16,866 nucleotides of DNA, taken from the NCBI GenBank assembly GCA_900547565.1, contig URHI01000029.1:1-16866 (forward strand), written 5' to 3'. Origin of the DNA: an uncultured Eubacteriales bacterium (lineage in GTDB: Bacteria; Bacillota; Clostridia; Oscillospirales; CAG-272). Below, piece by piece: positions 1 through 6,251 of this stretch; the stretch's first letter is position 1, and each line of letters opens with the position of its first letter. Under the pieces are notes generated by a model. The model did no database searches. It was given only the letters and a program-made list of their open reading frames with translations, and was not told the DNA's origin. Position numbers and translations under genes: made by a program.

Positions 1-902
1 CTCTTCTCGCTCTTGCCGGCGGTCGTGGTATCCTTAGGCACGGCTGTAGTGGTATCCTTTGGAGCCGCAGTTGTGGTATCCTTGGGTGCGGCTGTAGTGG
101 TGTCAGCGGGGGGGGGGGTGTCAACGGGAGCTTCTGTGGTGGTGTCGACAGGAGCCGCTGTAGTTGTTTCGGCGGTGGTGTCCTCAGTCATGTTGGGCAT
201 AGCGTCTACTTCAATGCCGGTGCCGGCATAGATGACAATGTTGTCTACGTATGCGTCAAAGCCGGGGCCGCGGGAAGAAAAGCCGAAGCCGCCGTCATAC
301 CAAAGCGGCTGAACCTTGTCGGCATCTCTCCATTCCTCACCGCTGTCAAGGACATAGCGCTTGCCGTTGACGAAAACACGTGATTCGCCGTTTTCGACCT
401 CGATTTTAATGCGGAAGGTGTTAGTGCCGAGAGCCGCCATGTTGGATTTTGTGTCGAATTCGGAATAGTGGGTACGGTATTTACGGCCCCAGGAGCCGTT
501 GATGATGGTGCCGAGATGTTCGGTACCGTTGACGTGAGAGTGGCCGACGTAAATGCCGTTAATGTCGTCCTTGACACCGAAAACAAAATACAGTGTATGT
601 CCGGCATCGGAAGGATTGGGGTTGGCGACCACCTGCCAGTCGTAAACGACGGTGAATTTGTCAAGGCCGGTTACGTCGGGGAAGGGCAGCTTGTAGATCT
701 TACTTCCGCTGAAGCAGGTCAGTTCAAGCTTACCGTTTACTACGACCGCCTCGTAGTTGTCGTTTTTGTCGGTATAGTCGAGCGTGGGGTTGGTAAAGTC
801 CTCAGAGTAGATGACTTCGCCGTCGGTGTAAGCTGCGGTGGGGATAATGAATGCGGCACATAACAGTGTCAGCGCGACTAAAATAAATATAGTCTTTTTC
901 AT
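1..902 (-). CDS. Secreted beta-sandwich-like protein with Thr-rich repeat linker (3' end outside window)
   Basis: About 300 codons are visible, open to the window edge with no stop. The ATG at 902 is preceded by AGGAGG at a good distance. Residues 1-24 form a signal peptide: a KK start, a hydrophobic core (IFILVALTLLCAAFII) and PTAA before the mature end. There is no clear lipobox, so the protein is probably exported by signal peptidase I. Residues about 30-245 alternate beta-type stretches and end in YVDNIVIYAG, a signature of the last strand of LamG/concanavalin-A-like sandwich domains. After that comes a low-complexity linker of 8-residue DTTTAAPK-type units that reaches the window edge, so an anchor or second domain probably follows. 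It lies 40 bp after aspS with no clear promoter or terminator between, so co-transcription is possible. The same fold and linker type occur in the lipoprotein at 3002-4084. The ligand or substrate is unknown; carbohydrate binding is only a guess. Confidence 0.8.
   Translation of the reverse strand, partial: MKKTIFILVALTLLCAAFIIPTAAYTDGEVIYSEDFTNPTLDYTDKNDNYEAVVVNGKLELTCFSGSKIYKLPFPDVTGLDKFTVVYDWQVVANPNPSDAGHTLYFVFGVKDDINGIYVGHSHVNGTEHLGTIINGSWGRKYRTHYSEFDTKSNMAALGTNTFRIKIEVENGESRVFVNGKRYVLDSGEEWRDADKVQPLWYDGGFGFSSRGPGFDAYVDNIVIYAGTGIEVDAMPNMTEDTTAETTTAAPVDTTTEAPVDTPPPADTTTAAPKDTTTAAPKDTTTAVPKDTTTAGKSEK
21..104 (-). repeat. 24-bp minisatellite encoding DTTTAAPK units
   Basis: Three tandem 24-bp units (81-104, 57-80, 33-56) and a partial fourth (21-32) encode DTTTAAPK, DTTTAAPK, DTTTAVPK and DTTT. 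Synonymous differences between units show they are not a recent perfect duplication. The product is a Thr/Pro-rich, probably extended linker on the cell surface. Confidence 0.85.
108..118 (-). repeat. 11-base G/C homopolymer inside the coding sequence
   Basis: Eleven consecutive G on the plus strand (C on the coding strand) encode the last bases of a Thr codon and three Pro codons, replacing the usual TTT part of a repeat unit. The reading frame is open on both sides at this length. A change of one base would shift the remaining reading frame. Confidence 0.9.
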
Positions 903-942
903 GGCTTTTCCTCCTGGCATATTTTTATTAAGTTAAAAACTT

Positions 943-2232
943 TTACGGTGTAAGGCGGTTGGGACCGCGGAACAGGAACTCGGCTTCCTTGATTGAAAGC
1001 CCTAAGAACAGCATGGTCATGCGGTCAAGTCCAAGGCCGAAGCCGCCGTGAGGCGGGCAGCCGTAGCGGAAAAACTGGAGATAGAATTCCACATCCTTTT
1101 CCAGCCCCTTTTCCTCCGCCTGACGCTTGAGCACGTCAAAGCGGTGCTCACGGACGGCGCCTGTTGTGATCTCACAGCCGCGCCATATAAGGTCGTAGCC
1201 CATGGGAACACCGTTCTCGTCGCGCATGTGGTAGAAGGCGCGCTCTTTGGCATCGTAGTCGGTGACGAACAGAAACTCACTGCCGTATTTCTCCATTGAG
1301 AATTTGGCGCAGAGGTGTTCGGCGTCGGTAGTAAGATCGCCCTTGGCTTCGTCGGCAACCTTATATCCGTAGCGCTCCTCAAGCTCGGCATAGAGGTCGC
1401 GCAGCTTGATGCGTGGGAATGGCACAGCGGGCACGATGACCTGTTTGCCGAACAGACGGGCAATGTCGTCTCCGTGCTTTTCGGCAACCTTGCCGAAAGC
1501 GTATGCCAGCAGCTCCTCCTCCAGGTGCATGACCTCTTCGCAGCTGGTTACATAGCTGAATTCGAGGTCGAAGCCGGTGAACTCGGTCGCATGCTTGTTG
1601 GTATAGGATTTTTCGGCGCGGAATACCGGGCCGGATTCGAATATGCGGTCAAGCCCTGAGGCCATGGCCATCTGCTTGTAGAACTGGGGAGACTGTGCAA
1701 GATAAGCCTTGGTGTCAAAATATTTGACCTCGAAAACCTCCGAGCCGGATTCGCTTGCCGCGCCGATCAGCTTGGGCGTGTGGATCTCGACAAAGTTGCG
1801 CTCAAGCAGAAATTCGCGCAGAGCGGCGGTCAGCGTTGTCTGCATCTTTATCATAAGCTGATTCTGTTCGCGGCGCATGTCTATCCAGCGGAAGTCCATT
1901 TTGGAGTCGATCTCCGAGTCATCCTTGATTGGCAGCGCGTCTGCTATTGAGTATATTTCAAGTGTATCGGGAAGCATTTCAATGCCGCCCATCTTGACGT
2001 ACTCGTTGGCGACTACCTCCCCCTCGACCGATACTACCGAATGTATTGTCAGCTGATCAACCTTGGCGGCAAGCTCGGGAAATTTTTCTTTTTCCAGTGT
2101 GACCTGCAGCTTGCCCGTTATGTCCTTGATGACCAGAAAGGCCATTGTGCGCTTATTGCGTAGGTTTTCAACAAAGCCGGCGATGCGGCAACGCGTACCG
2201 GGGGTAACTTTTGAGATGTAGGTTCTTTCCAT
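943..2232 (-). CDS. aspS: Aspartyl-tRNA synthetase, archaeal/short type (possibly tRNA(Asx))
   Basis: A 429-residue class II aminoacyl-tRNA synthetase that charges tRNA with aspartate. Residues 1-100 form the N-terminal OB-fold anticodon-binding domain. Motif 1 is near 143-153 (FVEIHTPKL), the substrate loop is near 178-188 (LAQSPQFYKQ), motif 2 begins at FRAE (204-207) and motif 3 is GFGLGLDRM (397-405). The RLTP ending is typical of archaeal-type AspRS. At 429 residues it lacks the GAD insertion that makes ordinary bacterial AspRS about 590 residues. This form occurs in some Clostridia and is often non-discriminating, making Asp-tRNA(Asn) for GatCAB. The position matching Trp26 of discriminating archaeal enzymes is Glu22 here, but that does not settle specificity. 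It starts 38 bp after the phosphoribosyltransferase gene, with an AAAGG-type ribosome site about 13 bp upstream. It is probably in the same operon. Confidence 0.93.
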   Translation of the reverse strand: MERTYISKVTPGTRCRIAGFVENLRNKRTMAFLVIKDITGKLQVTLEKEKFPELAAKVDQLTIHSVVSVEGEVVANEYVKMGGIEMLPDTLEIYSIADALPIKDDSEIDSKMDFRWIDMRREQNQLMIKMQTTLTAALREFLLERNFVEIHTPKLIGAASESGSEVFEVKYFDTKAYLAQSPQFYKQMAMASGLDRIFESGPVFRAEKSYTNKHATEFTGFDLEFSYVTSCEEVMHLEEELLAYAFGKVAEKHGDDIARLFGKQVIVPAVPFPRIKLRDLYAELEERYGYKVADEAKGDLTTDAEHLCAKFSMEKYGSEFLFVTDYDAKERAFYHMRDENGVPMGYDLIWRGCEITTGAVREHRFDVLKRQAEEKGLEKDVEFYLQFFRYGCPPHGGFGLGLDRMTMLFLGLSIKEAEFLFRGPNRLTP

Positions 2233-2270
2233 TTTTAAATTTATGCCTTTCTCACTAAAATGTTTCGGTG

Positions 2271-2828
2271 TCAGTCGAGCGGGTTGCCGTCGTGATCGAA
2301 CAGCGGCAGCGGCTCGAGGTATGTAATGTCGGAACGTCCGCGGGCATCGCCCTCGGCAAGAATGGTCATGCGGCCGCAGATTATACCGCCCGCCTCTCTG
2401 ACCAGCTCCTCAATAGCGCGGAGCGACTCACCGGTTGAGATGACATCGTCAACAATGAGTATGCGTTTGCCCTTCATAAGCGCGGCATCTGCCGTATCGA
2501 GGTAGAGGTTTTGCTCAGCCTCCGTAGTGATGGAGCGGACAGTGACCTTCATGACTCCCGTCATGTACAGCTTGGGTGCTTTGCGTGCGAGAAAATACTT
2601 CTGATTTCCGGCGAGCCGTGCCATTTCGTGAACCAGAGGAATTCCCTTTGCCTCGGCGGATATGAGGTAATCATATTCAGGGGCCTTGTCAAGCAGGGCA
2701 CGGGCGCAGGCGGTTGTCAGCTCGGGGTCGCCGAAGATGACAAATGCGCCGATCGACAGTTTATCATTCAGCGGACAGATCGGCAGGTGTCTTTCAAGCC
2801 CTGCGATAGTCATTTTATAGCTTTTCAT
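2271..2828 (-). CDS. Phosphoribosyltransferase, adenine phosphoribosyltransferase-like
   Basis: A 185-residue type I phosphoribosyltransferase. The PRPP-binding motif RILIVDDVISTGES lies at about 122-135, with the acidic pair D127/D128. An upstream ISAEAKGIPL segment (about 56-65) matches the purine-binding and flexible-loop region of the Apt-like clostridial family, whose members share the N-terminal GLxRxLPICPxND pattern. The likely reaction is adenine + PRPP to AMP + diphosphate in purine salvage, in the cytoplasm. A regulatory role such as that of PurR or Xpt relatives cannot be excluded. The ATG at 2828 has GAGGA about 8 bp upstream. It is the first gene of the probable unit with aspS and has its own sigma-A promoter at 2864-2891. 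Confidence 0.85.
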   Translation of the reverse strand: MKSYKMTIAGLERHLPICPLNDKLSIGAFVIFGDPELTTACARALLDKAPEYDYLISAEAKGIPLVHEMARLAGNQKYFLARKAPKLYMTGVMKVTVRSITTEAEQNLYLDTADAALMKGKRILIVDDVISTGESLRAIEELVREAGGIICGRMTILAEGDARGRSDITYLEPLPLFDHDGNPLD

Positions 2829-2863
2829 ACCAAGTCCTCACTTAAATTATCTTTCCTTTATTA

Positions 2864-2891
2864 ATTATACACACAAATAAAAAAAAGTCAA
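2864..2891 (-). promoter_or_regulatory. Sigma-A promoter of the phosphoribosyltransferase-aspS unit
   Basis: On the minus strand: -35 TTGACT (2886-2891), a 16-bp A/T-rich spacer, and a perfect -10 TATAAT (2864-2869). Transcription would start about 30 bp before the ATG at 2828. Confidence 0.75.
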
Positions 2892-2950
2892 GATGCAGGC
2901 AATATATTGGAGAAGAATCTTAAAATGTGTACACTGCTGTCAGTAACGCG

Positions 2951-2986
2951 AAAAAATAAGACGACACCGCAGTGCGGTGCCGTCTT
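2951..2986 (-). terminator. Intrinsic terminator of the lipoprotein gene 3002-4084
   Basis: Inverted arms at 2958-2970 and 2974-2986 with a 3-base loop. Read on the minus strand, the only mismatch becomes a G-U pair, giving a 13-bp stem followed by ATTTTTT (2951-2957). The U-tract fixes the direction as minus. It begins 15 bp after the stop codon at 3002. Confidence 0.9.
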
Positions 2987-3001
2987 GTTATTTATGCCGG
3001 A

Positions 3002-4084
3002 TTACTGAACTTTTGCAAGATAATCTGCGATAGCAGTTGTGTAAGCGGCGGTCGAAGTATCGGCGGGCATATCGCCAAGTCCTGTCCAGACTGCGATGTT
3101 GTCAACATAACCGTCAATAGCGGCACCGGTCTTGAGGCAGAGTGCGTAAGCCTCAAGTGCGTTCCAGTAATATATACCGGAGGCACTGATATCGGGCTTG
3201 GAAACGCAGACAAATTCAGCACCGGGCTGGCTGTTGTCTCTCATATAAACTGTGGGACCTTCGTTGTAGTTTGCCTGATATCTGATGGTTATAGATTTAT
3301 CCAGCAGAGCGGGAACATTCTTGTCGAAGTCCTGACCGGTCAGCTTTTTGAGTACCGAAGTTGTGCCGTCGCTGTCATCCTGGTCGGCAGAGTAGAAATC
3401 AGAGCCCTTCAGGTCGTATGCATACCAGGCACCCAGGAATCTGGGCTGGCTGTTTGCGGAACCGTAAACGCGCAGGTGGCAGGTGTTGTACGAATTGTAG
3501 CCGTCGTAGTTAGCCACCAGAACGATGTAACGGTCGTTTGTTTTGGTAGCGGTGTACTTGATATCGTACTGAATGGTGTAGTCACCCTGGCAGGCGGCTG
3601 CCATGTATTCGTTAGTAGTGATCTGTATGTAAGAGTCCTTACCGTCAATGTTGCCGCCGTCATAGTTGACCAGCTTGAGCGCGCCGGATTCGATGGAATA
3701 CTTGGTGGTATTGTCGGTCAGAGCGCCGTCAGCAATATTACGGATCTGCCAGCCGAGCAGTTGGGCAACTGCCGCGGAATCCGCGGTGTCGGCATAGCTG
3801 TCAAAGTTTTCAAAGTAGACCATGGTTCCCTCGGGAATTGCGGGGATCTCTACCTTAGGAGCCTCAGTGGTGGTGTCCTTGGGCTTTTCGGTAGTTGTGT
3901 CCTCAGCCTTCGGAGTTGTGGTATCCTGGGGCTTTTCGGTGGTTGTATCCTGGGGAGCGGGTGTCGTGGTGTCTTTGGAAGCGGGTGTCGTGGTGTCTGC
4001 AGGCGTATTGTTGTCGTTGCTGCAGCCGGCAAACAGTGCGGCCACCATGAGAAGGGCAAGAACTAAGGTAATAACTCTTTTCAT
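3002..4084 (-). CDS. Lipoprotein with DTTT-repeat linker and C-terminal sandwich-like domain
   Basis: 360 residues. Residues 1-20 are a lipoprotein signal peptide, and the lipobox LFAGC gives a lipidated Cys21, so the protein is anchored to the outer face of the membrane. Residues 30-77 are six 8-residue units of DTTTxxPx type, a flexible stalk. Residues about 85-340 form one globular domain with a mixed, beta-rich pattern ending in YVDNIAVWTG, which matches YVDNIVIYAG of the secreted protein at 1-902; the two are probably paralogous in this domain. In this protein the linker lies before the domain, in the other after it. The ATG at 4084 has AAAGGAAA 8 bp upstream. The gene stands alone between its own promoter (4127-4156) and terminator (2951-2986). 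Function is unknown; a surface or carbohydrate-contact role is inference. Confidence 0.85.
   Translation of the reverse strand: MKRVITLVLALLMVAALFAGCSNDNNTPADTTTPASKDTTTPAPQDTTTEKPQDTTTPKAEDTTTEKPKDTTTEAPKVEIPAIPEGTMVYFENFDSYADTADSAAVAQLLGWQIRNIADGALTDNTTKYSIESGALKLVNYDGGNIDGKDSYIQITTNEYMAAACQGDYTIQYDIKYTATKTNDRYIVLVANYDGYNSYNTCHLRVYGSANSQPRFLGAWYAYDLKGSDFYSADQDDSDGTTSVLKKLTGQDFDKNVPALLDKSITIRYQANYNEGPTVYMRDNSQPGAEFVCVSKPDISASGIYYWNALEAYALCLKTGAAIDGYVDNIAVWTGLGDMPADTSTAAYTTAIADYLAKVQ
3854..3997 (-). repeat. Six degenerate 24-bp units encoding DTTTxxPx
   Basis: Residues 30-77 of the lipoprotein are six 8-residue units (DTTTPASK, DTTTPAPQ, DTTTEKPQ, DTTTPKAE, DTTTEKPK, DTTTEAPK). The DNA units have drifted more than the DTTTAAPK units at 21-104 but share the period and the DTTT core. 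Confidence 0.85.
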
Positions 4085-4126
4085 GACGAATTTCCTTTCG
4101 TAAAATTATATTTTGATTGTAAATTG

Positions 4127-4156
4127 ATTATAACACACCTAAAGACGCTTTGTCAA
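4127..4156 (-). promoter_or_regulatory. Sigma-A promoter of lipoprotein 3002-4084
   Basis: On the minus strand: perfect -35 TTGACA (4151-4156), an 18-bp spacer and a perfect -10 TATAAT (4127-4132). The predicted leader is about 36 nt. From 4157 to 4265, between this promoter and the spoVM terminator, I see only A/T-rich DNA with no supported feature. Confidence 0.85.
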
Positions 4157-4265
4157 TCGAATTTTGAACGGAAATTCAGCCAAGACATGGTTTTTGTTGA
4201 TTATGACGGTTAAGACATTTAATATTTGTAAAAATAGTCACATATATTTTAAAGTTTTTTCTTTT

Positions 4266-4308
4266 GACACAACAATCGCCCCACCGGGCAGAAAATCCCG
4301 ACGGGGCG
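4266..4308 (-). terminator. Terminator-like hairpin downstream of spoVM
   Basis: Arms at 4277-4288 and 4297-4308 with an 8-base loop. On the minus strand the two central mismatches become tandem G-U pairs, giving a continuous 12-bp G/C-rich stem. It is followed by ATTGTTGTGT, U-rich but not a clean U-run. It starts 5 bp after the spoVM stop codon. Confidence 0.65.
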
Positions 4309-4313
4309 TTGCC

Positions 4314-4397
4314 TTATTTGCCGGACTTACGTATTCCGAAGAACCGCCGCAGCAGCGGCGCCAGCAGGGCAGGGGACCTGATTATCACTATTTTCAT
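4314..4397 (-). CDS. spoVM: SpoVM, small spore coat/cortex morphogenetic peptide
   Basis: A 27-codon gene whose peptide starts MKIVIIRSP and ends FFGIRKSGK. SpoVM is an amphipathic helix that recognises the convex forespore membrane, recruits SpoIVA for coat assembly and is also needed for cortex formation. Compared with the 26-residue Bacillus subtilis peptide, Met1-Lys2, Ile6, Pro9, Leu12, Arg17 and Gly21 fall in the same positions, residue 7 is basic in both, and the C-terminus is basic. Pro9 is known to matter for localisation. The ATG at 4397 has GGAGG 6 bp upstream, an excellent site for such a short frame. A second proline at position 14 is unusual and might kink the helix. It lies 128 bp after proC, with its own possible sporulation promoter and terminator-like hairpin. 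Confidence 0.85.
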   Translation of the reverse strand: MKIVIIRSPALLAPLLRRFFGIRKSGK

Positions 4398-4426
4398 GAC
4401 TGACCTCCGCACAGCGTTCTGATATC

Positions 4427-4454
4427 AGTTTATGCGGCGGTGAGCCGTTATGTC
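4427..4454 (-). promoter_or_regulatory. Possible SigE/SigK-type promoter of spoVM
   Basis: Minus strand: CATAAACT (4427-4434) resembles the -10 element CATA-nnn-T used by sporulation mother-cell sigma factors, and GACATAAC (4447-4454) loosely resembles a SigE -35 element. The 12-bp spacing is shorter than the usual 13-15. B. subtilis spoVM is SigE-dependent, which makes this plausible. The match is weak. Confidence 0.35.
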
Positions 4455-4461
4455 AAAGCAT

Positions 4462-4507
4462 GACAGTGCATTTGGTGACTGTCGGTGGCAGGAGAAGTTT
4501 GCCACCG
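4462..4507 (-). other. Two adjacent hairpins after proC
   Basis: An 8-bp stem with a 9-base loop (CGGTGGCA/TGCCACCG, 4483-4507) and an overlapping 6-bp stem (GACAGT/ACTGTC, 4462-4483) lie between the proC stop and spoVM. Neither is followed by a U-run on the minus strand, so this is at best a weak terminator, pause or processing site. Confidence 0.4.
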
Positions 4508-4525
4508 TGGACGATCGAGCTTTCC

Positions 4526-5338
4526 TCAGGAGCGCGGTATTGCACGTTCTCCCGCCGCGCGGAATGCCTCGGCGATAGCTGTGCGAAGAGGAGCGTCCAT
4601 GGCGATATTTCCGGCCTCGGTGGCACCTCCGCGTGTGGCAACACGACGTTCAAGAGCCGCAAAACAGTCGCTTTCTGCGGCAACTGAGTTCTGAGCGCAG
4701 GTGTCCGTGCCGTTTTCCTCGGTGTACTCCGCCGCATAAGCGAACATGCGCCGTACTATCGCGGTTGATTGCACCGCGTCAAAGCCGAACTTCATACATT
4801 CGGCGCGATATGACTTCAGTATATGTGCGGCAAAGCCAAGGCCGCACGACGCTGTGACTGTCAGCCGGTCGAGCATGGACTCGTTCATCGGAATGGCGTC
4901 GCCAAGAGACTCAAGCAGCGGTACGACGTCACCGAATGCCGCCGCGTCCGAATAACCTAATATATCGCAGGCTTCGGCGGCCGCGAGTGTGGGCATGACG
5001 CGCAGCACGGGGCAGCCCAGAGCTGCTTGTATTTCGTCTATGTGCACGGCACACATGACGCTGATAACGCGGTGATTGCTTCCCACATATGACTTAAGCT
5101 CTGTCGCCAGCTCGCGGAATACGCGCGGCTTGACGGCCAGAACAACAGTGTCACAGCATGCAAACAGTTCGGAGGCGGCCGAGCATGTATTGTGTCCGGC
5201 GGACGCGGCGGCGTCAAGCGTAGCCCGGGTATGTGCAGTGACGGTGATATCGGCGGGGGTGAGAGGGCCACCCGGCCGGCACAGGCCGTGCGTTAGCGCC
5301 CGGGCGAGGTTACCGTATCCTAAAAAACCTAATTTCAT
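4526..5338 (-). CDS. proC: Pyrroline-5-carboxylate reductase
   Basis: 270 residues, the usual family length. It catalyses the last step of proline synthesis, NAD(P)H-dependent reduction of 1-pyrroline-5-carboxylate to L-proline, in the cytoplasm. Residues 4-15 (GFLGYGNLARAL) are the Rossmann dinucleotide motif. VVLAVKPR follows at about 65-72, VISVMCAV at 90-97 and a conserved VLRVMPTLAA near 110. The C-terminal helical dimerisation domain holds the substrate motif TRGGATEAG near 234-242. It starts 23 bp after proB with AAAGGA 11 bp before the ATG, so proB-proC form one unit. The rest of the pathway (proA) is divergent, just beyond proB. Confidence 0.93.
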   Translation of the reverse strand: MKLGFLGYGNLARALTHGLCRPGGPLTPADITVTAHTRATLDAAASAGHNTCSAASELFACCDTVVLAVKPRVFRELATELKSYVGSNHRVISVMCAVHIDEIQAALGCPVLRVMPTLAAAEACDILGYSDAAAFGDVVPLLESLGDAIPMNESMLDRLTVTASCGLGFAAHILKSYRAECMKFGFDAVQSTAIVRRMFAYAAEYTEENGTDTCAQNSVAAESDCFAALERRVATRGGATEAGNIAMDAPLRTAIAEAFRAAGERAIPRS

Positions 5339-5361
5339 TGATTCGTTGTCCTTTCTGCGGG

Positions 5362-6144
5362 TCAGGCGCCGGCGGTGAACAGTGTTCCGATCGGCTTGCC
5401 CGCTACGATGTCGTACAGTATATCCGGATTGGATCCGTTGGCAATTATCATGGGCACGCCCGCGTCGCGGCAGATCCTGGCGGCATCCAGCTTGGCGCGC
5501 ATGCCTCCCGTGCCTCTTGATGTTCCGGCACCGCCTGCAATGCTCTCAAGCTCGCTGTCGATATGGCTGACGACGGGAATGAGCTTTGCGTCCGGGTGGT
5601 CCTTGGGATTGCGGTCGAACAGACCGTCAACGTCAGACAGGTTGACCAGCAGATCTGCTCCGACCAGTGCCGCAACGTAAGCGGCAAGTATGTCGTTGCC
5701 GCCGATCTTGATCCCTTCAAACGAAACCGTGTCGTTTTCGTTGACAACGGGAATGCTGCGTCCGCTAAGCAGAAGGTGAAGCGTTGACTGCGCGTTTTCG
5801 CGGCGCAGCGGTATATCGACTACGTCCTTGGTCAGCAGTACCTGCGCGGCAACATAACCGTAATCCATGAAATATTTATCGTACATACTCATCAGCTCGC
5901 ACTGGCCGATCGCCGCGGCGGCCTGCTTTTCGCTTATTGTATCCGGGCTGCGCGACAGTCCCATTTTGACCCATCCTGCAGACACTGCACCGGACGACAC
6001 CAGTATCAGCTTGATACCGCTGTTCTCTATATCGCACAGCACGCGGCACAAATGCTCGATTTTACGGATATTCAACATTCCGGTTGCATGTGTCAGGGTA
6101 GATGTTCCCACCTTGACAACAATTATTTTCTGATTTTTTTCCAT
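5362..6144 (-). CDS. proB: Glutamate 5-kinase (short form without PUA domain)
   Basis: 260 residues. It phosphorylates L-glutamate with ATP to gamma-glutamyl phosphate, the first and normally feedback-controlled step of proline synthesis. It has the amino-acid kinase fold: VVKVGTSTL (9-17), LVSSGAVSAGW (48-58), a central PVVNENDTVS segment and GTGGMRAKLDAA near the nucleotide site. The chain ends at the end of the kinase domain. The C-terminal PUA domain of the roughly 370-residue E. coli or B. subtilis enzymes is absent, with no sign of a frameshifted remnant in the 23 bp before proC. The start at 6144 has only a weak GAAGAG ribosome site. It is the first gene of proB-proC, transcribed from 6186-6214. 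Confidence 0.92.
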   Translation of the reverse strand: MEKNQKIIVVKVGTSTLTHATGMLNIRKIEHLCRVLCDIENSGIKLILVSSGAVSAGWVKMGLSRSPDTISEKQAAAAIGQCELMSMYDKYFMDYGYVAAQVLLTKDVVDIPLRRENAQSTLHLLLSGRSIPVVNENDTVSFEGIKIGGNDILAAYVAALVGADLLVNLSDVDGLFDRNPKDHPDAKLIPVVSHIDSELESIAGGAGTSRGTGGMRAKLDAARICRDAGVPMIIANGSNPDILYDIVAGKPIGTLFTAGA

Positions 6145-6166
6145 TTGCTCTTCAACTTTCGCGTGT

Positions 6167-6195
6167 TTTATGGTATGATATATATATTCTATAAT
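6167..6195 (+). promoter_or_regulatory. Likely proA promoter
   Basis: A perfect plus-strand -10 TATAAT at 6190-6195 lies 56 bp before the proA ATG. The matching -35 position (TTTATG, 6167-6172) is poor. This -10 overlaps the -10 of the divergent proB promoter, so the two probably compete for polymerase or need an activator. Confidence 0.5.
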
Positions 6196-6214
6196 AAAAC
6201 TCGGAATTTTGCAA
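6186..6214 (-). promoter_or_regulatory. Sigma-A promoter of proB-proC
   Basis: Minus strand: -35 TTGCAA (6209-6214), a 17-bp spacer and -10 TAGAAT (6186-6191). The predicted leader is about 35 nt. The -35 box lies inside the dyad at 6208-6237. Confidence 0.6.
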
Positions 6215-6237
6215 GATGATTTTTAAAATCATGCAAA
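6208..6237. promoter_or_regulatory. Dyad operator or hairpin in the proB/proA divergent region
   Basis: A perfect 8-bp inverted repeat around one base (ATGATTTT-T-AAAATCAT, 6216-6232) is extended by TTTGC/GCAAA arms with a 3-base bulge. It overlaps the proB -35 box and lies in the proA leader just before its AAAGG ribosome site (6238-6242). It could bind a regulator controlling both units or fold in the proA mRNA. It does not clearly match the ARG box of ArgR/AhrC. Confidence 0.5.
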
Positions 6238-6251
6238 GAAAGGCGTAAATT

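Noticed and set aside
21..104. CRISPR-like array
   Set aside because: The repeats are adjacent 24-bp units without spacers, in frame, and encode a Thr-rich linker.
2972..4066. A 364-codon open frame on plus, antisense to the lipoprotein
   Set aside because: It mirrors the repeat-rich minus gene, has no ribosome site, runs through the terminator region, and gives Val/Gly-rich low-complexity protein. The minus gene has promoter, lipobox, ribosome site and terminator.
4164..4403. A 79-codon plus frame over the spoVM region
   Set aside because: It covers the terminator-like hairpin and the antisense of spoVM, with no ribosome site.
4462..4507. Intrinsic terminator of proC
   Set aside because: The stems are sound but no U-run follows on the minus strand, so it is listed only as hairpins.
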